Below, in pieces: positions 1 to 9,280 of a stretch of DNA of 27,864 nt. The stretch is taken from positions 1-27,864 of the forward strand of contig JASAOO010003192.1 of assembly GCA_030849075.1 (NCBI GenBank), read 5' to 3'. Every line of letters begins with the position of its first letter. Position 1 is the first letter of the stretch. Both the position numbers and the translations under genes were made by a program. This DNA comes from Zelonia costaricensis. Taxonomy: Eukaryota; Euglenozoa; Kinetoplastea; Trypanosomatida; Trypanosomatidae. The notes under the pieces are model-generated. The model ran no database searches. It saw only the letters and a list, made by a program, of their open reading frames with translations, and had not been told where the DNA came from.

Positions 1-50
1 CAGTGCTTCTTCTGGTGCACATGGGGGATCGCGTTGTTACCCTTCGGCAT
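1..50 (-). CDS. RPL13: 60S ribosomal protein L13 (eL13), 5' end only
   Basis: Only the first 16 complete codons are inside the window; the gene runs off the left edge. They read M-P-K-G-N-N-A-I-P-H-V-H-Q-K-K-H, followed by TG, the first two bases of a likely Trp codon. This matches my memory of the N-terminus of trypanosomatid eL13, a structural protein of the large ribosomal subunit acting in cytosolic translation. The ATG (positions 50-48) is the first one after a pyrimidine-rich stretch and AG at 68-67, leaving a 5' UTR of about 16 nt. The gene follows HSP20 in the same direction. The identification rests on a short fragment; the sequence beyond the left edge would settle it. Confidence 0.75.
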   Translation of the reverse strand, partial: MPKGNNAIPHVHQKKH

Positions 51-1090
51 CTTCGCTGATAAACACCTTCAGGTGAAGAAAGGTGTCAAGGGGGACGAGA
101 AACGCGAAGCGGGGGCGAAGAGGAGAAGAGTGACGTGTGATGTGGCACACCGATGCGAGAAGCCGGTGCGTGTGATCGGGGTGCCCGACGCGAACCGTGT
201 CAAGCATAAGGCAAGAGTTTGTGCGGAAGGAGTGGAAAGTGGAGGAGGACGATGCAGGGGGGTGAGACGGGTTCTGGCCGCACGCTGTAGCCAATCGCGC
301 GGTCTGAAGCACTCCGCTGTGCGCACGAGCACAGCCGTGACTCGGGTGTGAGGGAGAACAAAAAAAAAACGCCGCGGGGGGTGTCACCACGACGGCTCGA
401 GCAACGACGCGCACACACGCCCTGCATCCGGGCACGGCGTTGAAGCCGTCTCCACACAGGATGCACTCGCTCCCCCCCCCCCACCCGCGCTACCACTTTT
501 TTTCTCCCCTTTGCGTGTTTTTTGTCCGTTTGCTTTTTCGGCGTAGCCTCGGCCCTTTGCGATGCAGCACGCATGAGGCGGCCCGCTCTTCCTTCATGAC
601 CACCCCCCTTGGCAGCAGGGAGTTGGTGCAGACGACTGGCCATGCAACGCCTAGTTGAAGGGAGAGAGGGGGTGGGTAGGAGTTCTGTAAGGGCCAGCAC
701 CCCCTCGGCCCCTCCCCCCGCGCCCTGGCCAAAGGCACCGCAGCCGACCACACGTGAGCACAGCGAAGGCGGGCAATAGGCACGTGAATCAACGAAAAGG
801 AAGAATAAAGCGAGGAAGGGAAGATGGCTGTGAAAGAAGTGAAGGCGGGCGTGCAGGGCGCCATGAAGAGGCGGCAAGAGAGCGAAACACCAGAAGCGGT
901 GGACGACGGCGAAGGTGCCCGCACCGTCGCAAGGCGGGATGGAGGCCCAGCGCCCATGCGTAGTGGGGGAGAGCGGCGAGGCGCAGAGGACCTCCCAACT
1001 GAACGAGGGGAGAACGAACGTTTGTGTGCGTGTGCGTGTATGGTCTGATCCCCTGTCCTCTTGTTCCTCTCACACACACACGCCAATGCA
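51..1090. other. Intergenic region between HSP20 and eL13
   Basis: About 1.04 kb with no convincing gene. On the transcribed (minus) strand it probably holds the HSP20 3' UTR and the short eL13 5' UTR. The plus strand is purine-rich with an A run at about 360-369 and a C run at about 473-482. Open frames here are low-complexity translations of pyrimidine tracts (Ser, Pro, Leu, Phe-rich) with no recognisable domain. Confidence 0.7.
56..122 (-). promoter_or_regulatory. Predicted SL trans-splice acceptor for the eL13 gene
   Basis: The minus strand shows a pyrimidine-rich run ending in TTTCTTCACCTGAAG (AG at 68-67), then a second candidate TATCAG (AG at 57-56) just before the ATG at 50. Either AG gives a very short 5' UTR (about 16 or 5 nt). 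This is inferred from sequence pattern only. Confidence 0.5.
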
Positions 1091-1573
1091 CTAGTCAATG
1101 CGGACAGAGTTGCCTGCTCCGGCTTTGGAGCTGCGCAGCTTCGGGATGTTCACGACGAGCTGCGCGTCGCTGAAGCTCGCACTGACCTTGCCGTCATCCA
1201 CCGGGGCCGGGAGGTCGAAGCAGCGCTCAAAGCGGCCGGCACCGCGTTCGGAGAAGAGCAGCTGGCTGTCGTCTTGCTTCAGGAGGTGCTGCCGGTTGCC
1301 GGCGATGCAGAGGACGCTGGCGCTCTCCGTGTACACGCGCAAGTCGGACTTGCTGACCTCGGGGAGGTCGGCGATGAGGGTGTAGGCGTCGTCCTGCTCT
1401 GTGATGTCCACCGCAGGAATCCACGAGCCGCGCGAGCGTGACGCGAAGAACGAGTTGAACATCTGGTGCGGGTTGCCCCCCGTGGTAGGGAAGAAGGGGA
1501 AGACGACGCTGTCCGCCCTCTGCGCGTCCTTGTCCTTCGAGTCCTTCTTGCCGCTACCAGGAAAGCCGAACAT
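1091..1573 (-). CDS. HSP20: Small heat shock protein, HSP20/alpha-crystallin family
   Basis: This 160-residue protein is a complete small heat shock protein, expected to be an ATP-independent holdase chaperone that forms oligomers in the cytosol. A Phe/Gly-rich N-terminal arm (1-50) precedes an alpha-crystallin domain at about 51-145. Visible hallmarks are W-I-P-A-V-D-I (51-57), the A-D-L-P turn (68-71), S-E-R-G-A-G-R-F near 108-115, and the closing L-V-V-N-I-P-K (139-145). The C-terminal tail ends S-V-R-I-D, whose V-x-I fits the [IV]-x-[IV] motif that links sHSP dimers. The start is the first ATG after a candidate splice acceptor at 1653-1652, giving a 5' UTR of about 78 nt. The gene ends with TAG. 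It lies between the phosphodiesterase and eL13 in the same direction. Family assignment is firm; orthology to Leishmania HSP20 rather than HSP23 is inferred from length and neighbours. Confidence 0.93.
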   Translation of the reverse strand: MFGFPGSGKKDSKDKDAQRADSVVFPFFPTTGGNPHQMFNSFFASRSRGSWIPAVDITEQDDAYTLIADLPEVSKSDLRVYTESASVLCIAGNRQHLLKQDDSQLLFSERGAGRFERCFDLPAPVDDGKVSASFSDAQLVVNIPKLRSSKAGAGNSVRID

Positions 1574-1651
1574 TCTCGTCTGTCGCGGTTGCTGCCGATT
1601 TGCGTGTGCGCGTGCCTGACGTCCGCTCTCGCGTGCGCTCCGTCTGTGGCA

Positions 1652-1682
1652 CTGCAGAGCAAAAGTCGGGAAAGGGAGAAGC
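1652..1682 (-). promoter_or_regulatory. Predicted SL trans-splice acceptor for HSP20
   Basis: The minus strand reads a pyrimidine-rich run (CTTCTCCCTTTCCC, then TTTTGCTCTGCAG) ending in AG at 1653-1652. The next ATG is the HSP20 start at 1573. Another CAG lies slightly upstream (TTCTTTCACAG), so site choice may vary. Pattern-based prediction only. Confidence 0.55.
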
Positions 1683-2914
1683 GCGAGACTGTCGGAGAAC
1701 TGTGAAAGAAGTGAGCCCGGAGGCGGAGTGGTGTCGTGCTTAGGGGGTGTCGTCGGGGCGCTGGTGTAGGGAAGCGTTCCTGCGCACGCATGAGCGTGTG
1801 TGCGGCATGTGGAGTTTTTTTGTGGTGGTGGTGGTGGTCAACGCGCAAGACGGCGAGGCCAGAGGATGGCAGAGAGGAGGGGCAGGCCAGAGACAGCGGA
1901 CAGTGGTCAACGATGGGAGGAGGCGGAAAGGCCAATGCGCGGCCACAATGCGTCGCGACGGGGCAGCGCAGCACAAGAACGCGCTGCGAACTGCTGAGAC
2001 GGACGACTGGCAGCTCTTCCGTCTCACGTGGCTGCAGGGTCGAGCGCACCAAGCGGTCACCCGGTGCGGAGCTCGCAGCCACAGCCCGCCCCCACTCCTG
2101 TGAGGTGCAAGGCGCAGTGAGAGGGGGGGTGGAGAAGGGCGTCAGCAGGGCAGGGGCATAGGTGCCCCGCGTCGGCAGCAACACAGCGCCATGCCCCATC
2201 TCGCCCCCCCCACCCCTCCCCTCCACACTCACTCCGCTAGCCATGGCCCCAGTGTTTAAGGAAAGCTGGAGCTAGGTCGAGCCGGTCATTGTCTGGTCCT
2301 CTTCGTGTGCTTGTTTCGCTTGGCAGTAGATGCGGCATCGGCGGCTCAAAAGGTGGAAGAGGTGATTCGATGATTGGGGCGGAGTCGACGAGACAACGAC
2401 GTGGTCTCAATAGGAGACGCATACGGACATGAACGCGAAGAGCTGGGGCACAACATGCGCACGGCAGAGGAGGCGCGAGTCCGTGCACCGCCTGCACGTT
2501 CGTGACGGAGGGTAAGAATGGATGAGGGACGTGTGTCCCGGTGAGGTGCCACCATCTGTTCCCCTCAGCGAGAGAAAGGGACGCAGAGAAAAGGAAAGGG
2601 CGGGGTGACGCGTAATGCAGGGCACAACGAGGTGCCCACCGTACCAAAGCCGGCGGTGCAGAAGGGGGGAGGGGCTGCACCGACTCACACAGGCGAGTGC
2701 ACGCGCACGGCGTCACTGACAGCATTTCTGTAAAAGGAAAAGCGCAGCAGGAAGCAAAAAAAAAAGGGGGAGGGCAAATCGGTGAAGGGCAGAAACCGGG
2801 CACAGCAAAGAAGAAGAAAAGGACGCGCACGACGCAGCGCCAAACGCGCTGCGCTGAAAGCGCTAACAGAAGAGAGGCCTAACGACAAACTCGATGGAGC
2901 ATGACCCGAAAACC

Positions 2915-2972
2915 GCACACATACACACACAGAGAGACACACACGCACACAAACACGCACACGCACACACGC
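2915..2972. repeat. Imperfect AC-rich simple repeat
   Basis: An interrupted run of AC/CACA units on the plus strand, read as GT-rich in the transcript. It lies in the presumed phosphodiesterase 3' UTR. Confidence 0.8.
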
Positions 2973-5374
2973 GGACACGTTTCACGCACACAACCGGAAA
3001 ACAAGAAAGAGAGCCAGCGGAAGCAGCAAGAGAAAATTGAACCACAGAAAAAGAGGTAAGCGCAAACACACACGGGAGAGCAAAGGAAACAACGCCACAC
3101 GCAGGCCAACGCAGAGAAGAGTCAGAGGGCCGAGACAGTAGCAAGGTGTGCTACGAACACACGACTAGGGTGCGGAGAAGGAAGCTCACGTGGCGACCGA
3201 CGAGAACCGAAAAGCCCGGAAAGTAAGCGGACGAAAAAAAAAAAAAGCACTCTGTGTCCTGAAGGTGCATAGGGAGGGAGTGGGGCGGAGAGGAGTGGGT
3301 CAGGGAAGAGAAGAAAGAAAAGATGGCGGTTGTGGCGGACGCACACGCACACGAGGACAAGCAAGAAAACGAGGTGAGCATGGGGGGAGGGCCAGGAAGA
3401 GGTGTTGAGGGGCGGACCAAGGCGGGGGTCGGGAGACAGTGGCAGCGGTCGGAGCACACCGCTGACAGCCGTCGTCGCGAGTGAGCAGAGAAGCTTAGAA
3501 CCGTCACCGGCACAGACGCGACACAGAAAGAGATCGGGCAAGAGGCGAAGACGACCAGGGAAACAGAAAAGAAGCAAGGGACACACACGCAGTCACGAGG
3601 AGAAGCAGCACACCCCACGTCTTGCGCGCAAACAAATCACTAAGCGTGCAGCAGCAGCACGCGCTGCTGCGGCCGGCGCGCCACCGCCCTCCCCCCGTCA
3701 TCCCTCTCCTTGCCACGTGCACAGAGCGACTTGCATTCCCTCGCTTTGCCCCTCTCCTTCCCCCCACGGGGACGCGGAGGGAGACAGGTCGCGGAATGGG
3801 GGGGATCGGGGGCGGCGGAGGGACGTGCACCTCTGCCACACGCACAGGCCACCTCGCCACAGCGGCGAGCGAGACAAGGGAAGTTGGCGGGGAAGGGGCA
3901 AGACAGAGACGTAGACCTGCGCACGGCTAACACGCGCCATCGGAATGGCGGTAACGAAGCAAGGGAGGCACGGAGGCAGTGAGACGGCAACACATGGAAA
4001 CTTCAAGCGAGAAGAAAAGACGCGCAAATGAGCCCATCAGGCGCCAACGCTGGAGTAGGAAGTAAGAGTTGAAGAATGGGGGCACTCGAAGGAGAAGGAA
4101 AAGAAGGGCGTAACACGCAACGAAGAGAAAGAAGGGGCTTTACATCTCGCCAGGCGCCGCGCCACCGCTCCGCGTGGAGGGGCAGAAGGGAGGGGAACAG
4201 TCGGGCTTGGCGTGCGTGGGTGTGGGTGTGAGTGTGCTTTGAAGAGAGTAGGAGAGTCGGATTCCACTGTGAAGTCAAGTGATGCAGGCCACACGCCGCC
4301 ACACGCATCTTCGCTATTTTTCTTCCTTTTATTTCTTGAGAGGAGCGGTAAAGGAGGCATGAGGGCGGCACATCGGGACACGAGATCAAGGCGGGAAAGT
4401 CGACGAGGGGGGGGGAGTGGCGCACAAAGAAAAGACAGTCGCTGGGGAGAAGAGAGCACTAGGGAAGAGAGGGCACCAACCACAGACACCGGTGAAAGGG
4501 GGCGAGGGGCGGGCCGGAGGGAGGCTTGCAAGAAGCGGGGAAGGGAATGGGAGGCAAAAAGAGCGCAACACACAAAGACAGGGAGTGGTGGGTGGTGGGA
4601 GGGGGGAAGGCAAGCAACGGAGGTGAAAGGCAAGAAAGCGGTTTCGACAACTTGACTGGGTGGAGGAGGAGGAGGTAGTGGTGGAACAAGAGGAAAACGA
4701 AAAAAAAAAAGAACAGAGAGCAGAGATAGAGCGCATCAACACACAGCGCACGTCTGCGTGTGGACCGGCGCCTCACTTCGAGATCAAAAACCAACCTCCC
4801 CAAAAAAAAAACAGAAAACTCATCGCCTTTGACAGAGCGAGGGTGTGGGGAAGGTGTAGGGAGGGTGTAGGGTGCCATATCACGTCGCAGAGGAGGGGGA
4901 GAGAGAGACACCCGCAGAACGAGAACCTTCAAAGCGCCACAGTGAGTGAATAGGAAAAGGGGGCGGAAAGGCGCTCGCCGACCGCCACGAGCCGTGCCGT
5001 TCTTGAACGAGCTCGACAGCCCTGAGTTTACGCACCCCACGCACACCCGACAGGGTGAGGGGGGAGAGGATATCCACCACCATCATCAGCTCCTCCCTGC
5101 TGACGCTGACCAGCACAAACCGACAGAAAAGAAGACGGCGAAACAAGGCAAATGCGTATAGCGCACTGGCGAGGCTTGGGCCAGCGGAGCTGCTGCACCC
5201 TCTGTTCGTCCTCGACAGCGGGGGTCTGCACCCATCGCGCCTGTTCGGATCTGGCAGACGACGACCACGCACCACCAGCAAAATTCGACAACCGAAGACG
5301 AACCAACAACGAGAGACGTGAAAAGAAAAAAGAAAACGCCTCTAGCAGATCAGAGACGCGAGGGACTTCACCCC

Positions 5375-5403
5375 TGTGTGTGTGTGTGTGTGTGTGCGTG
5401 TGT
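5375..5403. repeat. (TG)n microsatellite
   Basis: About eleven perfect TG units on the plus strand followed by CGTGTG; in the transcript this is a CA repeat. It is in the gap downstream of the phosphodiesterase. Confidence 0.95.
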
Positions 5404-6606
5404 TTACAGGGAAGGTGGGCAGGAAGATGGGCTGCTGGGCGCGCCGCCACCCCCACCCCCGTTGCCGCGGTGGAAAGGGCGTAGCCACGGGGGAGAGAAC
5501 ATGGGCTGCGTGCCCGTGGGTAGGTGTTGGCAGTGAGGCGAAAAGCGGGGGGAGGAGGCAGGCGATGCTCGTGTTGGAGGCACGGCTCTCAGCCCTGCGC
5601 GCACCCTCACAGATTCCGTATCGACCTCCCCTCTCCCCTCCTCCTCCACCGTGCCACACTCTCTGACAGCCTCCTCCCCATTCCCCCATCCTCATCTCCC
5701 TCGTCACCTCTCGCAGTGGAGTGCCGCCGTCCAGACAGAGAGCGGTCGAGAGAGGATTCCCTAATGAGGGAACACAGGCAGACACGGACACACGAGCGCA
5801 CACGCAACAGCATCAAGTGCAGCCACCGACGGCGCGCGGATCAAACGGAAGAGAGAGAGTCCAGAAAATGACGCAACGCGTGGAGGGCCGACGCCACAGA
5901 GACGGACGTGGCGTGGTGCTTGTCAGAGGGGGGAGTGAGGACAAGAGCTGGAGCTGGGGTAAAGAGGGGAGGGGGGAGGGGGCAAGGTGCAGCTGTCGGG
6001 CCCACCGCACCACACCAAGTGCGCCAAAGGGGCGTCGTCACGCAACCCCGCCCGTCTGGGAAGAGATGAGCGGTGAGCCGCGACGGGAAAGCAGGAACAC
6101 CGGGGAAGAGTGGCAGGTGCGGAGGGAGCAAAGACAGACAAACACAAGAAAAGAGAAAATGACATCACGAAAGAGCACAAAAAAAACGAACTGCAGAGCG
6201 GGGAAAGGCGCTCCAACACGGAGGCGGCAGGGCGAGGGGGCGCACCGGTGAGACAAGCCCCACCCACCGGCCCACTTCCCTCTACACGGCAAATGGGCTT
6301 ACAAGCGGGAAGGATGCGGGCGTGGGGCCGGAGGCGCGGCGTGAGAGAGAGAGCAAAAGGAGCATCAACGAGGCGCCGACAGGAGTCAGCTCAGCTGTTA
6401 TATGAATGGGGAGGTGAGAAGGGTGAACAGAGAGAGCGGCGTGGTTCCAGCACCGCCACGTGCAAACAGCGGAGGGCGAAACGGCAAAAAGAGGGGGGTA
6501 CACAAACGACACAGACAAAAACAGACAAGACGGGGGGTGGACAAGGGCAAGGAAAACAAAAAAAAGAAGGAAGGGGCACACATCCACCACGAGGACCGAC
6601 AAACAG

Positions 6607-6632
6607 ACACACACACACACACACACACACAC
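6607..6632. repeat. (AC)n microsatellite
   Basis: Thirteen perfect AC units on the plus strand, GU in the transcript, about 390 nt past the phosphodiesterase stop and so probably in its 3' UTR. Confidence 0.95.
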
Positions 6633-7021
6633 GCCTACGCACACACATACACAGGACGAAGCACAACGTATCGGTTCCAGATTGCGACGTAATACAAGTG
6701 AAGAGGGGGGAATAGAAAAAAAGACACGCGTGAAGGCAGCGCGTTGCTGTACATCGATCCAGCAGGGGGAGGGGGGGCGGGGCGGGCGGGCTCACAGAGA
6801 GAGTGAAGGCCCTGTGCGCGAAAGGGCGCGGCCACGACAGGCGGGAATCGCATGGCACATACAGGAAAGGTAGATGTACGTGCGAGCGGCGACTCCGCTT
6901 GCAAACACGAAGGTAAAAACAAATGACACGGCGACTTCTTTCGACTAGTCCGTTCAGGTTCTCGCCTTCATGCCCCATTGCGACTCAGTGTCGATTGTGT
7001 TGGGTGTCCTCTTCAAGTGGT

Positions 7022-9214
7022 TTACTTGCTCGCTGGTGCCGCCGCCAGCGCCTCGACCCGCTGCGCCTCCTCCGTCTTGCGGCGCCAGTACTCCTTGTTA
7101 TCAATGCAGAGGTGGACGGCGAACGTCATGGACGGGAGCAGGGCCGAGACGGCCTCGATCATGGGCTGCACAATGTACATCATGAAGGACACCTGCCCCT
7201 TCGGGAACTCCTCTGTCTCCTTGGTGCGGTCCATGAAGGGGGAGATGGACAGCTTCAGCTTGCGCTCCGCGTCACCTTGCAGGTAGAACTCCTTCGAGAT
7301 GTTCTTGGCCCACTCCGCGTAAATGTGGTTCGGCCGCGCACAGTTGGAAATGTCGGCCATCTTGATCGACATGGAAAGCGCCAGCCGCACGTCCTCCTTC
7401 TTGGTGCGCCAGTCGTTCGTCTCGGACATGCGCACGTGGAAGTTCTTGAAGATGCGGGCGTGGTTGCCCATGTCGGTGGCCAGCACCATCTCCAGGATGG
7501 TCTCGCGCACGAGCAGCCGCTGCTCATCCGAGAGGGTCGCGAAGATGTTGTAGCGCGGGTTGCGCAGGAGCTCGAAGGTGCAGGCAAGGTGGTGGTTCTC
7601 TAGGATGGACCGGTCGTTGTACAGCGTGGCGAGGTAGGCGCCGGTGCGGGAGTGGAAGTTGTTGTTCAGCCCGGGGTGGTCGAAGTCGTGCACGGCGCCG
7701 GCGATGATGCCGGCGAAGATCTCCTCCCTGCTCAGGCCGCACTTCTCGCTGAGCCCCGCGACCATCATGATGTAGTAGTTGATCTGCGTCACATCCGCGC
7801 CGTGCATGGCGTTGTGGTACGGGTTCGGGTGGTAGGCGCTCTGCACGGCGATCAGGAAGCGGCGCAGCACGGCGTCGTCGACGTTGAAGTAGCGCACGAG
7901 GTCGAGCTTGTAGAGGAGCAGGTAGGACGTGTAGAACAGGGCGTTGCCGTTGGTGATGATCTCAAGCTGAATTGTGTCGTAGTCCCAGCGGTCGATGCCC
8001 TTGAAGATCTCGAAGGCCTCCGTGATCACCTGCTCGTTGCCGCTCGCCTCGATCTGCTTGCGAATGTCCGGCCGCCGCAGCACCGCTGAGATCTCGCTCA
8101 GCTTCATGCCGGGCCCGAGCGGGAAGGCCGCGCGGATGCACGTCGAAAGAACCTCGTCGGGGTCCTCCTCCTGCGGGATGTGCTCCGGCGACCACATCGT
8201 GTGCTGGAAGCGCTGGGCACCGCCCTCGTCGTACAGCTCGTCGAGCGGATGCTTGACTATGGTGTCCTCCTCGCGCGCCTTGAGGCGCCGCTCGAGGTTG
8301 CGCACCTCACGCCCCACCACCATGGCGTGGTGCGAGTGCAGCGCCGACTCCTCCCGCAGCGGGCGCACCGTCGGCAACAGCTCGTCGACGTAGTCGTTGT
8401 GCTGCTTCGCCGCGGCTGTGTGCACCATCGACTCGCACTCGATCCGCTCCGCCACCGTCTCCCGCTCGCTGCTGCCGGCGCGGGTGCGGTTGTACTGCAG
8501 CGCACGCGTCATGGGGTCCATCACGAAGCGGAACACCGCCTGCGGGTTCGATGTGCGCCCGTTCGAAACCAGCTCCATCGGCACCGCAAACTGGTACGTG
8601 CGGGAGGGATCCTTGCTATTGAAGATGGAGAAGCTGGCGTCCTTGCGCGTCGGCGTCAGCGAGGCGACGGTTGCCTTGGACTTGATAATGGCCGTCGCTA
8701 AAGACTTAAAGAAGGGCGCCCACGAGAAGCCGACGCCGGCGGCCTGCTTCGCCTGGCTCAGCTCGGCGTCGGTGTAGCTGCGGGCGTAGACGGAGCCGGT
8801 GCTGTGCTCGCGGTACGACACGACGGTGTTGTCCGCCGCGTCGCAGAAGAGGAACAGCGTGCCGAGCAGCGACGACTTGGAGCGGTCGTCCATGGCGAGG
8901 GCGCCGTACTCCTTCACGTACTTATCCTTGCCGAGCAGCTTCGGTGCGTCGGCACCGCCGGCGGGCACAGACCCCGACCGGGCGGGCTGCCCATTCGCGA
9001 TGGCGCTGGCGCCGTGCGGGTGGGCTGCGGCCGGCACGGCGAAGTGGGCTGCGGCCGCCGCGGCCGCCTCGGGGTGCTCGGCGCTGTAGGAGAAGTCGGC
9101 CCGCTTGTTGTACGCTGGATACAGCGGTGCCTGCACCGTGTCCGGCTTCGACGGCGGTGCCTTGACGCTGGCCGTCCCCGAAGGGGTCGACACCTTGGAG
9201 TTCCCGCTGCCCAT
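7022..9214 (-). CDS. Class I cyclic nucleotide phosphodiesterase (PDED-like), N-myristoylation signal
   Basis: This 730-residue enzyme should hydrolyse cAMP and/or cGMP. The catalytic domain covers about 360-715. Visible residues are Y-H-N-A-M-H-G (H467 general acid, H471 metal ligand), the signature H-D-F-D-H-P-G-L-N-N-N (H509, D510), A-T-D-M-G-N-H (579-585), metal ligand D621 in M-A-D-I-S-N, and the nucleotide-clamping Gln at 674 (G-Q-V-S-F). The N-terminus M-G-S-G-N-S-K fits an N-myristoylation signal, suggesting membrane anchoring. Residues 1-90 are low complexity; 95-245 form an unassigned domain (see findings); 292-318 look coiled-coil. No GAF domains or FYVE zinc finger are seen, which argues against the PDEB and PDEC types; PDED-like is my best guess. 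The open frame extends upstream to a TTG at 9310, but the likely splice acceptor at 9251-9250 and absence of another ATG make 9214 the start. Confidence 0.93.
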   Translation of the reverse strand: MGSGNSKVSTPSGTASVKAPPSKPDTVQAPLYPAYNKRADFSYSAEHPEAAAAAAAHFAVPAAAHPHGASAIANGQPARSGSVPAGGADAPKLLGKDKYVKEYGALAMDDRSKSSLLGTLFLFCDAADNTVVSYREHSTGSVYARSYTDAELSQAKQAAGVGFSWAPFFKSLATAIIKSKATVASLTPTRKDASFSIFNSKDPSRTYQFAVPMELVSNGRTSNPQAVFRFVMDPMTRALQYNRTRAGSSERETVAERIECESMVHTAAAKQHNDYVDELLPTVRPLREESALHSHHAMVVGREVRNLERRLKAREEDTIVKHPLDELYDEGGAQRFQHTMWSPEHIPQEEDPDEVLSTCIRAAFPLGPGMKLSEISAVLRRPDIRKQIEASGNEQVITEAFEIFKGIDRWDYDTIQLEIITNGNALFYTSYLLLYKLDLVRYFNVDDAVLRRFLIAVQSAYHPNPYHNAMHGADVTQINYYIMMVAGLSEKCGLSREEIFAGIIAGAVHDFDHPGLNNNFHSRTGAYLATLYNDRSILENHHLACTFELLRNPRYNIFATLSDEQRLLVRETILEMVLATDMGNHARIFKNFHVRMSETNDWRTKKEDVRLALSMSIKMADISNCARPNHIYAEWAKNISKEFYLQGDAERKLKLSISPFMDRTKETEEFPKGQVSFMMYIVQPMIEAVSALLPSMTFAVHLCIDNKEYWRRKTEEAQRVEALAAAPASK

Positions 9215-9249
9215 TATTTTTTTTTTCTTCCTGTTGCCTCTACCACAGG

Positions 9250-9280
9250 CTGTGAGGAAAGAGAGGGGGAGTGGAGAGAC
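9250..9280 (-). promoter_or_regulatory. Predicted SL trans-splice acceptor for the phosphodiesterase
   Basis: The minus strand shows a strong pyrimidine tract (CTCCACTCCCCCTCTC, then TTTCCTCACAG) with AG at 9251-9250. The mature mRNA would start at 9249, giving a 35-nt 5' UTR, and the ATG at 9214 is the first one. This site excludes the upstream in-frame extension. Confidence 0.7.

Larger units (their letters stand above)
1574..7021. other. Long gene-poor region between phosphodiesterase and HSP20
   Basis: This 5.4-kb gap is the longest in the window. On the minus strand it would carry the 3' UTR of the phosphodiesterase and the short HSP20 5' UTR. The plus strand is mostly purine-rich with A and G runs, and contains an AC-rich tract (about 2915-2972), a TG run (5375-5403) and an AC run (6607-6632). 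Base composition is more balanced around 2270-2720 and 4980-5290, but no frame there shows a domain or a convincing coding pattern. I recognise no tRNA, snoRNA or SIDER-type retroposon by eye, though a degenerate one cannot be excluded. Confidence 0.6.

Noticed and set aside
4839..4873. Tandem GGTGTAGGG-like motif resembling telomeric repeats
   Set aside because: Only two or three imperfect units that do not match TTAGGG; an internal telomere remnant is not supported.
4980..5290. Possible small gene in a more balanced block on either strand
   Set aside because: Both strands have short open frames, but neither shows clear third-position bias, a domain or a good acceptor. It is kept only as a compositional block.
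2237..5456. Several minus-strand frames of 130-200 codons in the long gap
   Set aside because: They translate pyrimidine tracts into Ser/Pro/Leu/Phe/Cys-rich strings, overlap each other in different frames, and show no domain or consistent codon bias.
8540..8575. tRNA B-box-like sequence (GGTTCGA)
   Set aside because: It lies inside the phosphodiesterase coding sequence and no cloverleaf or A box can be drawn around it.
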